The notes beneath the pieces are model-generated. The model ran no database searches, had not been told where the DNA came from, and was given only the letters and a program-made list of their open reading frames with translations. Both the position numbers and the translations under genes were made by a program. 44,854 nt of DNA. Origin: Flammeovirgaceae bacterium (lineage in GTDB: Bacteria > Bacteroidota > Bacteroidia > Cytophagales > Cyclobacteriaceae). Positions within the stretch are counted from its first letter, which is position 1; each line of letters starts with the position of its first letter. Below, piece by piece: positions 9,857 to 18,870 of the stretch. The stretch covers positions 1-44,854 of the forward strand of contig JAAUQD010000010.1 of assembly GCA_012032815.1 (NCBI GenBank). The letters are read 5' to 3'.

Positions 9857-10393
9857 ATGAAAAACGAGATCATAATTCCATTTCTGTTAGTACTTGCTGG
9901 TTGTACGTTTACGACCAGTCAAAACGGTGAAAAGAATGCAGAAACGACAAATCAAAAAAATGAAATCATGAATGACACAACACCAAAAGTTACGGGTATA
10001 GGAGGGATTTTTTTTAAATCAAAAAATCCGGATCAAACAAAAGAATGGTACGGCAAAAACCTTGGCTTATCCATCAGTGAGTACGGATCGTCTTTCGAAT
10101 TCAGAAATGCTAACCGGCCCGATGAAATCAATTATTTGCAATGGAGTACGTTTGATCAGGACACCAAATACTTTGATCCCTCTACTAAAGAATTCATGAT
10201 CAATTACCGAGTGCAAAATATTGAAGGCCTGGTTCGGCAGCTTAAAGCCAATGGGGTCACGGTTGTTGACGAAATAGAGACCTATGACTACGGAAAATTC
10301 GTCCACATTATGGATCCTGATGGAAATAAGATTGAATTATGGGAGCCCGTGGATATTGTTTTTACTAAAATGGGCGGCCCGACTACCAAGTAA
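9857..10393 (+). CDS. VOC (glyoxalase/bleomycin resistance) family lipoprotein-like protein
   Basis: Lipobox-like LVLAGC, then GIGGIFFKSKNPDQTKEWYGKNLGL...HIMDPDGNKIELWEP. Confidence 0.85.
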   Translation: MKNEIIIPFLLVLAGCTFTTSQNGEKNAETTNQKNEIMNDTTPKVTGIGGIFFKSKNPDQTKEWYGKNLGLSISEYGSSFEFRNANRPDEINYLQWSTFDQDTKYFDPSTKEFMINYRVQNIEGLVRQLKANGVTVVDEIETYDYGKFVHIMDPDGNKIELWEPVDIVFTKMGGPTTK

Positions 10394-10396
10394 GGT

Positions 10397-10424
10397 TACT
10401 TCCCGATACAGAACTTTGAAAAGA
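10397..10424. repeat. Distal direct repeat of the mnmE 3' end (att-like): TACTTCCCGATACAGAACTTTGAAAAGA
   Basis: 26/28 identical to 11638-11665. On the minus strand it encodes FSKFCIGK-stop. Confidence 0.8.
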
Positions 10425-10480
10425 CTTTTTTTTTAATGACTCTTACGAATCTACGGTCCATGACAAATGCTTGAGATCCT

Positions 10481-11077
10481 TTATGATCGGGCAAAAGTCA
10501 TCAATAATCTGTAATCACCATTGTCGGCAGTTTTTAAGGCTTTTAGATATGCAGTCCTGCTATCCTCCTCGTTGCTTATGTTAGCAGCACCCCAACTGAA
10601 AACAGGTGACTTGAATATTTTATCAATAATTATATCGGCCATTAGTCTGCTGTGTCTGCCGTTGCCATTTGAAAAGCAATGAATGCTTACCAGGCGGTGC
10701 TTAAAACGAATTGCTAGTTCTTCGGGGAGGTAGGTGTCATGTTCTGCCCAGAAGATAGCATCATCCAATAGCGCTTTTAATTCTGTAGAAACTCGCCAAT
10801 TGTCTACCCCAATATTTTTATTAGTTTTTCTGAACTCTCCTGCCCAACTCCAAACCTGATTATACATGCGTTTATGGACTTCCCTCACAAAGGTTTCAGA
10901 AAAAATATCTTGTTGTTTGAAGTTCCGCGTTAAGGTCCATTGTATAGCTTGTTCAATATTTTGTTGTTCAAACTCGTCTAACTCACCACGGGTAGCTATA
11001 GTAGGTATAAGCAATCCCTCTTTTTCATCATCTTCTAATGGAGTTTGGCCGTCTACATAGTCTAAATCTAATCCCAT
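10481..11077 (-). CDS. Fic/DOC family protein, mobile mystery protein B-like
   Basis: Fic motif HCFSNGNGRHSR; N-terminal MGLDLDYVDGQTPLEDDEKEGLLIPTIATRGELDEFEQ typical of this group. Paired with the upstream HTH gene. Confidence 0.88.
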   Translation of the reverse strand: MGLDLDYVDGQTPLEDDEKEGLLIPTIATRGELDEFEQQNIEQAIQWTLTRNFKQQDIFSETFVREVHKRMYNQVWSWAGEFRKTNKNIGVDNWRVSTELKALLDDAIFWAEHDTYLPEELAIRFKHRLVSIHCFSNGNGRHSRLMADIIIDKIFKSPVFSWGAANISNEEDSRTAYLKALKTADNGDYRLLMTFARS

Positions 11078-11484
11078 AAAATCTTAGGCCTTTCGTTTAC
11101 AATTTTTGCTGCCCTTTCCTTAATGGCTTTCTCAATCCGCTTTTTAGAATTAGCCTGATCTTCCAGCTTCATCGTGTTGGCTGTACGGTGCACTATTTTG
11201 GTTGCCAGTTTTATAGCATATTTTTTTATCATAGCCTCCAACGATCCATCATTGGGTACAAAGCCATACACGAGCTGCATATCCATTGCTCTTGCTATTT
11301 CTTTCAAAGACTTGATGGTAATTGAACCGTCAGCCTCACGTTTCTCGATATCCTGAATGGCCTGCTTGGAAACAGAAAGTTTGCTTCCCAATTGAAGCAT
11401 GGACATACCAATAGAGGTACGGATAGCCTTAATCCAGCCTGTTGGAGGAACAGCTATCTGCCTAAGGGAGGTAAAACCTAACAT
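11068..11484 (-). CDS. XRE-type HTH protein, mobile mystery protein A-like
   Basis: PPTGWIKAIRTSIGMSMLQLGSKLSVSKQAIQDIEKREADGSITIKSLKEIARAMDMQLVYGFVP. Overlaps the Fic gene by 10 nt. Confidence 0.87.
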   Translation of the reverse strand: MLGFTSLRQIAVPPTGWIKAIRTSIGMSMLQLGSKLSVSKQAIQDIEKREADGSITIKSLKEIARAMDMQLVYGFVPNDGSLEAMIKKYAIKLATKIVHRTANTMKLEDQANSKKRIEKAIKERAAKIVNERPKILWD

Positions 11485-11556
11485 TTTACTGTTTAACTGC
11501 TCCAGTTGAAGTTTTTTTTACTCATAACATGAAATTTAGATTGACTTAATAGATCA

Positions 11557-11610
11557 AAAGTAAAGCTATAACTTGACAATAGCAATTGTAAAGTAAAGTT
11601 ATAACTTGAC
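11557..11610. promoter_or_regulatory. Two 21-bp direct repeats AAAGTAAAG[C/T]TATAACTTGAC (11557-11577 and 11590-11610), candidate operators of the mystery A/B pair
   Basis: 20/21 identity, 33-bp spacing. The second copy contains the perfect palindrome AAGTTATAACTT. Confidence 0.6.
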
Positions 11611-11636
11611 CAAATTATGATGATCAAAATAAGGAT

Positions 11637-13034
11637 CTACTTCCCGATACAAAACTTGGAAAAGATGTTTTCTAAAAGGTCATCAGTGGTAATGGTACCA
11701 GTTATTTCACCCAGGTAGTGCAACGCCTGCCTGATGTCCATCGCTAGTAAATCTCCGGTTACACTTCCGTTTAAACCAATCAATACTCTATCCAGCGATT
11801 CTTTGGTTTGTGATAATTTTTCGAAATGGCGGAGGTTAGTCACCAGCACATCACCTGTCTTTACACTGCTCCATTGAAACATGGAAAGTATCTTTTCTTT
11901 CAGTTCTTCAATGTGTTCATTGTGCTTCGCTGAAATGAAGATAAAATCTTCTTTTCTCAACGTATCGATTAATTCAGCATCAGCTTTATCCAGTTTGTTT
12001 CCAACCTTTATAAACGGAATACCAAGTTCAATCAAATCCTTTGTCTCTTTTTTAATTTCGTCAGCAGTCGTATTGGTCAGATCTACCATATAGATGATCA
12101 GCGAAGCTTTTTTCATCTTTTCTCGGGTACGTTCCACACCCATGGCTTCAATTATATCCTTGGTATCACGAAGTCCTGCTGTATCAATAAATCTAAAATT
12201 GATTCCGCCCAAAACAATTTCATCTTCAATGGAATCGCGCGTGGTGCCCGCAATATCCGAGACAATGGCCTTTTCTTCGTTGAGCAGTACATTCAACAAA
12301 GTGGATTTTCCAGCATTAGGTTTTCCGGCAATCACCGTTGGCACTCCGTTCTTGATCACATTTCCCTGATCAAAGGATTGAATGAGCTTTTGTAAATAGG
12401 ATTGGATTTTTAGAATGAGTGCTTTGAGGTCATCCCGTTTTGCAAATTCCACATCTTCCTCACCAAAGTCCAGTTCCAGTTCAATCAGGGATGCAAAATG
12501 AATAAGTTCTTCGCGTAGCTGGTTAATCTCATTCGAAAATCCACCACGCATCTGGTTTATTGCTACCTGCCGTGCATTATTCGTTTCGGCATTGATCAAA
12601 TCCGCCACCGCCTCGGCCTGAGCCAGATCAAACCGGCCATGAAGAAATGCTCTCTTGGTAAATTCACCGGGTTCGGCCAATCGCGTCCCTTTTTCAATCA
12701 GGAGTTTGATGATTTCCTGAATGATCACCGGTGAACCGTGACACGAAATCTCCACCATATTTTCAGTCGTGAACGATTTGGGTTCTTTGAAAAGTGAAAC
12801 CAGGACTTCATCAATGATCTGTTTCTCATTATTACGTATGGTTCCAAAATGAATAGTGTGCGTATTCTGATCAATTAACTTCTTGCCATAAAATACCTGA
12901 TCTGCTATTTGAATAGCCTCTGTACCTGAAAGCCGGATCACAGCAATGCCGCTGACACCTTCTGCTGTACTTAACGCAACTATCGTATCGTGTGCACTCA
13001 AGATTAAATTCTGAATTTTATTTTTCGCGTACAA
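11637..13034 (-). CDS. mnmE: tRNA modification GTPase MnmE (TrmE)
   Basis: HDTIVALSTAEGVSGIAVIRLSG N-terminus, GKPNAGKSTLLN G1 motif, FCIGK C-terminus. Confidence 0.95.
   Translation of the reverse strand: MYAKNKIQNLILSAHDTIVALSTAEGVSGIAVIRLSGTEAIQIADQVFYGKKLIDQNTHTIHFGTIRNNEKQIIDEVLVSLFKEPKSFTTENMVEISCHGSPVIIQEIIKLLIEKGTRLAEPGEFTKRAFLHGRFDLAQAEAVADLINAETNNARQVAINQMRGGFSNEINQLREELIHFASLIELELDFGEEDVEFAKRDDLKALILKIQSYLQKLIQSFDQGNVIKNGVPTVIAGKPNAGKSTLLNVLLNEEKAIVSDIAGTTRDSIEDEIVLGGINFRFIDTAGLRDTKDIIEAMGVERTREKMKKASLIIYMVDLTNTTADEIKKETKDLIELGIPFIKVGNKLDKADAELIDTLRKEDFIFISAKHNEHIEELKEKILSMFQWSSVKTGDVLVTNLRHFEKLSQTKESLDRVLIGLNGSVTGDLLAMDIRQALHYLGEITGTITTDDLLENIFSKFCIGK
11638..11665. repeat. mnmE-proximal direct repeat (att-like): TACTTCCCGATACAAAACTTGGAAAAGA
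   Basis: Lies inside the mnmE 3' end; 26/28 identical to 10397-10424. Confidence 0.8.
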
Positions 13035-14898
13035 TTAACACAGGAATGTTCACCCGGTGTCGAACGGTATCCACGGTGGTTCCAAAAATTAAGTCTTTGA
13101 TGAATGTGTGACCATGCGCTCCCATGACCAGCAGATCGGCATCAAAATCTTTAACGATTTCCGGGATCTTGCGTTTTGGACTTCCATGACCAACCTTCAT
13201 GGTGACCGCATAGTTCTGCTCCTTCAGTTGAGTAACATAATTTTGCAGAGCGGATTTATCTTCTCCTGTTTCAAGGTCGGCAATTTCGCTTCCGTACACC
13301 ATCGCGCCCGCTGATTCCACCACATGGATGAGTCTATACTCCGCATCCCTACCACCTTGTGCTAATGCACTTCGAATGGCCAGGGAGTCGATTGAACTAA
13401 AATCTATACAGATGGCAATCTTTTTATAAACAGGTTTGTCGATACCTTCCAACTGAATAGCTGTACCATGTGGAATTTTAATCTCTTCTTCTTTTTTGCC
13501 AAACATAGGCTTAAAGGTAATATAAGCCAGAAGGAATGCCGCACCTATGCAAATCGGAATAGCGGTAGCATAGATGATCCAGGGCTGATCCGTTGCCGCA
13601 AGCCATCCGTTAATTTCATTGATAACGAGTTGGCCGTTCAGGATGATAATGATTAACGCGATTAACCAGGCTAAAATTTTAACCCATAGTTTAATAGCGA
13701 ATTTTCCCATCTTAATTTTGTCGCTTGTGAAATGAATGAGTGGTATAACGGCAAATCCAAGTTGCAGACTTAATACTACCTGGCTGAAAATTAACAGCGT
13801 TCCTGTTTCGCTCTCGCCATATATAAGAATAACTACGTATGCTGGGATAATGGCGATGATCCGTGTGATTAATCTTCGCAACCAGGGAGCGATCCGTATA
13901 TTAAGATAACCCTCCATCACAATCTGGCCAGCCAGTGTTCCGGTAATGGTTGAACTTTGACCTGCGGCAATTAACGCAACTGCGAACAGGATAGGAGCCA
14001 TGTTGGTGCCCACCAATGGTGCAAGAAATTTGTAGGCATCCTGAATTTCAGAAACTTCATACATCCCTGCTTTAAAAAATGTAGAGGCAGCTAACACCAG
14101 TATTGCTGAATTGACAAAGAAAGCAGCGTTTAGCGCAATAGCTGAATCAATAAAATTATATCGAATGGCTGACAGCAATCCTTTTTCACTGGTATCAATC
14201 CTTCGGGTTTGAACAAGCGATGAATGTAGATAAAGATTATGCGGCATCACGGTAGCTCCAATAATCCCGATAGCGATATAAAGAGCCTGATCATTTGGGA
14301 TAGATGGAATAAATCCTTTTACCAATTCTCCCATATCCGGTTTTGCCCAGAACATTTCAAAACAAAAAGCCACACCGATGATGGCAACAAGAGCAATAAT
14401 AAAAGCCTCAAGTTTTCTAATGCCGTAACTCTGCAGAACCAAAATGAGAAGGGTGTCCATGACCGTCAGTGATACCCCCCAAATTAATGGAAGTCCAAAA
14501 AGAAGTTGCAGACCAATGGCCATTCCCAATACTTCGGCAAGGTCAGTGGCAGCTATGGCTACTTCTGCCAGAATCCACAAACAGAAATTGACAACCGGAT
14601 TATAGGTTGCGCGCGATGCCTGTGCAAGATCAAGTTGACGTACAATACCGAGGCGGGCACTTAAACTTTGCAGTAGGAGTGCCATCAGGTTCGACATCAG
14701 CAGCACCCAGATCAATGTATACCCAAACTGGCTACCACCGGCTATATCGGTAGCCCAGTTGCCGGGATCCATATAACCCACACTCACTAAATAGGCGGGG
14801 CCTAAAAAGGCCAATAGTTTTCTCCAGCCTTTCTTTTTTGAAGGATCTACTGAGGAGTGAACTTCACCTAAAGATTTTCGTTGATTCGGCTGGGACAT
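13018..14898 (-). CDS. mntH: NRAMP-family Mn/Fe transporter fused to a C-terminal universal stress protein domain
   Basis: YMDPGNWATDIAGGSQFGY and VMPHNLYLHSSLVQTR (NRAMP signatures). C-terminal IAICIDFSS...DADLLVMGAHGHTFIKDLIFGTTVDTVRHRVNIPVLIVR (UspA). Confidence 0.92.
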   Translation of the reverse strand: MSQPNQRKSLGEVHSSVDPSKKKGWRKLLAFLGPAYLVSVGYMDPGNWATDIAGGSQFGYTLIWVLLMSNLMALLLQSLSARLGIVRQLDLAQASRATYNPVVNFCLWILAEVAIAATDLAEVLGMAIGLQLLFGLPLIWGVSLTVMDTLLILVLQSYGIRKLEAFIIALVAIIGVAFCFEMFWAKPDMGELVKGFIPSIPNDQALYIAIGIIGATVMPHNLYLHSSLVQTRRIDTSEKGLLSAIRYNFIDSAIALNAAFFVNSAILVLAASTFFKAGMYEVSEIQDAYKFLAPLVGTNMAPILFAVALIAAGQSSTITGTLAGQIVMEGYLNIRIAPWLRRLITRIIAIIPAYVVILIYGESETGTLLIFSQVVLSLQLGFAVIPLIHFTSDKIKMGKFAIKLWVKILAWLIALIIIILNGQLVINEINGWLAATDQPWIIYATAIPICIGAAFLLAYITFKPMFGKKEEEIKIPHGTAIQLEGIDKPVYKKIAICIDFSSIDSLAIRSALAQGGRDAEYRLIHVVESAGAMVYGSEIADLETGEDKSALQNYVTQLKEQNYAVTMKVGHGSPKRKIPEIVKDFDADLLVMGAHGHTFIKDLIFGTTVDTVRHRVNIPVLIVREK

Positions 14899-14899
14899 A

Positions 14900-15559
14900 T
14901 CAACTACTTACTAATATATTTTGTGAAACCTCTTTCGATAAAAAAATACGCTCATTGTTGAGTGATATCTCCATCGACTGATCGTATTTTTCTTTTCCGA
15001 TAACCTGAATCTTTTTTCCTGGAGTTGCCCCGATTTTATTCAGGTAGATGAGCAGGTTGGAGTCAGAATCTTTTACAGCTGCTATGGTACCCTTGTACCC
15101 AGCCTTCTGATCAAACAGTGCGACCTTTGGTTTTAGTTTAATTTTCCCCTTAGCATCGGGGATAGCATCACCATGCGGGTCCGTTTCAGGGAACCCTAAA
15201 AATTCATCCAGTTTTTCTATAAGATGAGGAGACCGAATATGTTCCAGTTGTTCGGCAACGTCATGCACCTGATCCCACCGAAAGCCAAGTTTCTCAACCA
15301 GGAACGTTTCCCACAACCGGTGTTTTCGAATAACAAGAAGGGCACTGGTTTTCCCTTTGCCGGTAATCTTCACACCATAATATTTTTCGTACGTGATTAA
15401 ATTCTTTGCTGAGAGTTTTTTAATCATGTCTGTCACCGAGGCTGCCTTGTTCGACATGGCTTCAGCGATTTCATTTGTCATGACCGACTTCTCTCCACCT
15501 TCGGAAAGGTGGTAAATCGCTTTGAGGTAGTTTTCTTCGGCTAGGCTGGGCATTGTCAT
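14900..15559 (-). CDS. mntR: DtxR/MntR-family metal-dependent regulator
   Basis: EENYLKAIYHLSEGGEKSVMTNEIAEAMSNKAASVTDMIKKL, metal-binding helix HDVAEQLEHIRSPHLIEKLDEFLGFPETDPHG. Stop lies 1 nt from the NRAMP start. Confidence 0.92.
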   Translation of the reverse strand: MTMPSLAEENYLKAIYHLSEGGEKSVMTNEIAEAMSNKAASVTDMIKKLSAKNLITYEKYYGVKITGKGKTSALLVIRKHRLWETFLVEKLGFRWDQVHDVAEQLEHIRSPHLIEKLDEFLGFPETDPHGDAIPDAKGKIKLKPKVALFDQKAGYKGTIAAVKDSDSNLLIYLNKIGATPGKKIQVIGKEKYDQSMEISLNNERIFLSKEVSQNILVSS

Positions 15560-15575
15560 AGGCTCAAAGATAAAA

Positions 15576-15604
15576 TTTAGGCATGTCTAAAAAATATTTA
15601 GACA
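15576..15604. promoter_or_regulatory. Candidate MntR operator: TTTAG-GCATGT-CTAAA overlapping the perfect inverted repeat TGTCTAAA-AAATA-TTTAGACA (15584-15604)
   Basis: Perfect 8-bp arms, about 25 bp upstream of the mntR start. TTTAG/CTAAA half-sites are spaced about one helical turn apart. Confidence 0.7.
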
Positions 15605-15623
15605 ATAATTATTTCGAAGAATT

Positions 15624-16732
15624 TTAAACGGCAGCTAGTTGCCGGAGTAGTTGTAGCAATTTTTCTTCTTCCGAATCCCAGGTGGTTGCTTTTGGTAACA
15701 TTTGGTAAAATTTAATTTCTTTTATTTTAGTAATGGTTTGTGCATACTCCGGATTACGAAAGTCGACTCCAATACATGCAGGGTAGGCTATTGCTTCAGC
15801 AAATAATGAGGAGGTGCTATCCATAAAAAAGGGAAGCTGATGGGAGAGGTATTCAAAATATTTAGTTGGTATCCGGTCGAGGGTGTGGGAAGATTCAGGA
15901 TAATGGATGATACCAAAGTCTGCCGCTTTAATGGCAGCAATAATTTGGTCATGAGGAACACGTTGATTTCCACCAACCAATTGGATAAAATCAAATTCAG
16001 CGATCTTATTCTTGATTCGCAGGAGATCTCGATATAAAGCAGTAAAACCGATTATCGTAAAATTGACATTTAAATTATTCTTTTGAAGTCCGATCACGAA
16101 GTCGATAGCTTCGTAGATACCCGTACTTTCTGCAATAGTTCCAGTGAAGATGATTTTAACCGGTTCAGTCAATTTTCTGTTACTTCTTACTGAGTTTCGG
16201 GCTGACTTATTTTCGATAACCGTGAATCGTTCATTAATAAATGGCAATTGTTGACTGTAAACAAATTCGGCCAAAGTAAAATGGGTAACAAAGGGTGCTG
16301 TAATAATCTCCTTAGCTCTAACATAAAGGGCAATAAGAAGTCTGACCGGCAGTGGAAACGCGGATGAATGCCGGATATTCAGGTAGTAATTTTCACGGAC
16401 ATCATAAATAATTTTTGTTCGTGTAAACAATCTTAGAAGTAAAGAAGGCCATAAAAGTTCATGAGTTCCAATAATCAGAAGTGAGGGTTTTAGTTTTAGG
16501 TAAACCCTCATATGTCGGATGCCAGCCAATAATCGACTCAGACTAAGTCTTTTATTAACAGGAATCGAAATAAAGCGAATATGCGTGTGTACGGGTATAT
16601 TAATTACTGAATTTCCAACAAGCACTACATTGACGTTACCTTTGAGGAAATAGATTCAGCAAATTTTTCATACATTCTGGTGTCATCGACCGGCTTCAGT
16701 ACAGAGGCAATGACTATTGTGGGTTTTTTCAT
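15624..16732 (-). CDS. Glycosyltransferase (group 1/GT4-like), frameshifted at about 16641-16643
   Basis: Main ORF 15624-16625 has IIYDVRENYYLNIRHSS and IIFTGTIAESTGIYEAIDFV. The N-terminus MKKPTIVIASVLKPVDDTRMYEKFAESISSK joins it if one base is added in the TTT run. Confidence 0.75.
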
Positions 16733-16765
16733 TTCTTGCTGACGAATTTTAAAAATAGATGAATA

Positions 16766-17577
16766 ATGGAACTCCGTAAAATCATTGAAGAGGCATGGGA
16801 AGACCGAACGAGATTATCAACCGATGATGTCCAATCCGCGATTCGACATGCTATTGAAAAATTAGATAAAGGCAGTCTTCGTGTTGCATCACCGGATGGC
16901 GATAAATGGGTTGTAAATGAATGGATCAAAAAAGCGGTGATTCTGTATTTTCCAATTCAGAAAATGGAAACTCTTGAAATTGGACCGTTTGAGTTTCATG
17001 ATAAAATAGCCTTAAAAAAGAATTACAAAGAACTGGGAGTACGGGTTGTTCCACACGCGATTGCGCGCTATGGATCTTATGTGAGTAAGGGAGTTATCAT
17101 GATGCCCAGCTATGTCAATATAGGTGCTTATGTAGATGAGGGTACGATGGTGGATACCTGGGCAACCGTTGGAAGTTGTGCTCAGATTGGAAAGAACGTG
17201 CACTTGAGCGGAGGAGTGGGCATTGGGGGAGTTCTTGAACCCATTCAAGCAGCACCGGTAATTATAGAAGACAATGCATTCATTGGAAGCCGATGTATTA
17301 TTGTTGAGGGAGTTCGGGTAGGAAAGGAAGCCGTGCTGGGTGCTAATGTTGTTTTGACTGGAAGTTCTAAAATAATTGATGTCACGGGAAAATCTCCAAA
17401 AGAGTATAAAGGATATGTACCCGAAAGGTCAGTGGTTATTCCGGGTTCCTACACGAAGAAATTTGAGGCGGGGGATTATCAGTGCCTTGTGCTTTGATAA
17501 TAGGACAGCGTAAAGAAAGTACCGATAAGAAAACCTCACTCAACGAAGCTTTGCGCGAAAATAACGTATCGGCTTAG
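16766..17577 (+). CDS. dapD: 2,3,4,5-tetrahydropyridine-2,6-dicarboxylate N-succinyltransferase, frameshifted at about 17482
   Basis: Left-handed helix repeats; MMPSYVNIGAYVDEGTMVDTWATVGSCAQIGKNVHLSGGVGIGGVLEP. C-terminus PCALIIGQRKESTDKKTSLNEALRENNVSA is recovered by adding one G. Confidence 0.93.
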
Positions 17578-17605
17578 CTGGCACGACCTTTGAATCAGTA
17601 CCTGT

Positions 17606-18442
17606 ATGCGTTATTTTTGGAAAATGAGATGGGTATTTTTACTCGCATTGTCAGGTCTAATGCTGCTTGCTTTCTCGTACAGGACAAAGCAGGTTTCGTA
17701 TCCTGCCATCAGAAACTCAAGTTTTCATAAAGGAGAGGTACTGAATTACAGAGTAAACTTTGGCATTTTCACAGTGGGAAAAGCTACGACCCGTATTGAT
17801 CCTAAAATCCATTCGATCAATTCCCGACCTACCTATAAAGTGGATGCAATCGGAGAAACAAGCGGTATGGTGTCATGGATTACTAAAGTGAATGATGTGT
17901 GGGGTGCATACATTGATACGAGCGCTCTAGTAACGCATGTATCCTATCGTAAAATACGCGAAGGAAGATATAAGAAAGACGAACTCATCACTTTTGATCA
18001 TGAGCAAAATACTGCGGAGGTCAAAGTAAAGGATCAGGAGTCGGGTATTTATAAGGATACCAAGGAGTATAAAACTCCGGAGAATGTTCGTGACCTGGTA
18101 GGCGGGTTTTTATTCTTAAGGGTTATTGAGTTTGAGAAATATAAACAGGGTGACACACTTTCCATTTCCGGTTTTTTTGAAGACACCTCATACAATCTTA
18201 AGATCTTGTATGATGGACGGGAAGTAATTAAAACTTCCTTTGGCAAGGTTCCCTGTTATCGGTTAATACCCATCATGCCGGATAATAAACTGTTTGATGG
18301 AGAGAATTCAATCACCTGCTGGATATCTGATGATAAAAACAAAATTCCGGTTAAAATTCAGGCCAAAATGTTTATTGGAAGTACCGGTATTGAGTTGACC
18401 AGCTTTAGCGGATTACGAAATCCATTCAAAATTTTATACTGA
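17606..18442 (+). CDS. DUF3108-like secreted protein
   Basis: Signal peptide; FHKGEVLNYRVNFGIFTVGKATTRID...VSYRKIREGRYKKDELITFDH typical of DUF3108. Confidence 0.75.
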   Translation: MRYFWKMRWVFLLALSGLMLLAFSYRTKQVSYPAIRNSSFHKGEVLNYRVNFGIFTVGKATTRIDPKIHSINSRPTYKVDAIGETSGMVSWITKVNDVWGAYIDTSALVTHVSYRKIREGRYKKDELITFDHEQNTAEVKVKDQESGIYKDTKEYKTPENVRDLVGGFLFLRVIEFEKYKQGDTLSISGFFEDTSYNLKILYDGREVIKTSFGKVPCYRLIPIMPDNKLFDGENSITCWISDDKNKIPVKIQAKMFIGSTGIELTSFSGLRNPFKILY

Positions 18443-18446
18443 TTAT

Positions 18447-18870
18447 CTATTGACCCGGGGTCAGGGTATGATTGGCGGTGAGGATTTCTTTTACCAGCTC
18501 AATGTCCAAGGGCTTTGAAATAAACCCTTTGATTTCTGAATACGATTTTGATTGGGCTATATCCCTGGGATCAATAGAGGAGGTAACCAAATAGATCGCT
18601 ATCTCTTTGCAAACAGTTGATTTCATTTTTCTATAGGAGTCAATGAACATCCATCCATCGGTCACTGGCATATTAAGATCTAACAATAGTATATCGGGTA
18701 ACTTTTCAAACTTGTCGCAATTATTCTTTATTGCATCAAGCGCTTCATCACCGGTCAGGTATTGATGAATCTCGCCTGCCTTATTGGATAATTGCAATAT
18801 TTTTTTTTGCGGTAAATTGATATATCGGATCATCATCTACGATAGCCACTGACATTGCACTTTTATCCAT
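18447..18870 (-). CDS. Single-domain response regulator (CheY-like), frameshifted in a T9 run at 18800-18808
   Basis: MDKSAMSVAIVDDDPIYQFTAKK joins ILQLSNKAGEIHQYLTGDEAL...ILLLDLNMPVTDGWMF if one base is removed. Confidence 0.87.

Noticed and set aside
12094-12369. Antisense ORFs inside mnmE, parC, thrS and other genes
   Set aside because: Shadow ORFs opposite strongly conserved genes, with no motifs or independent start signals.
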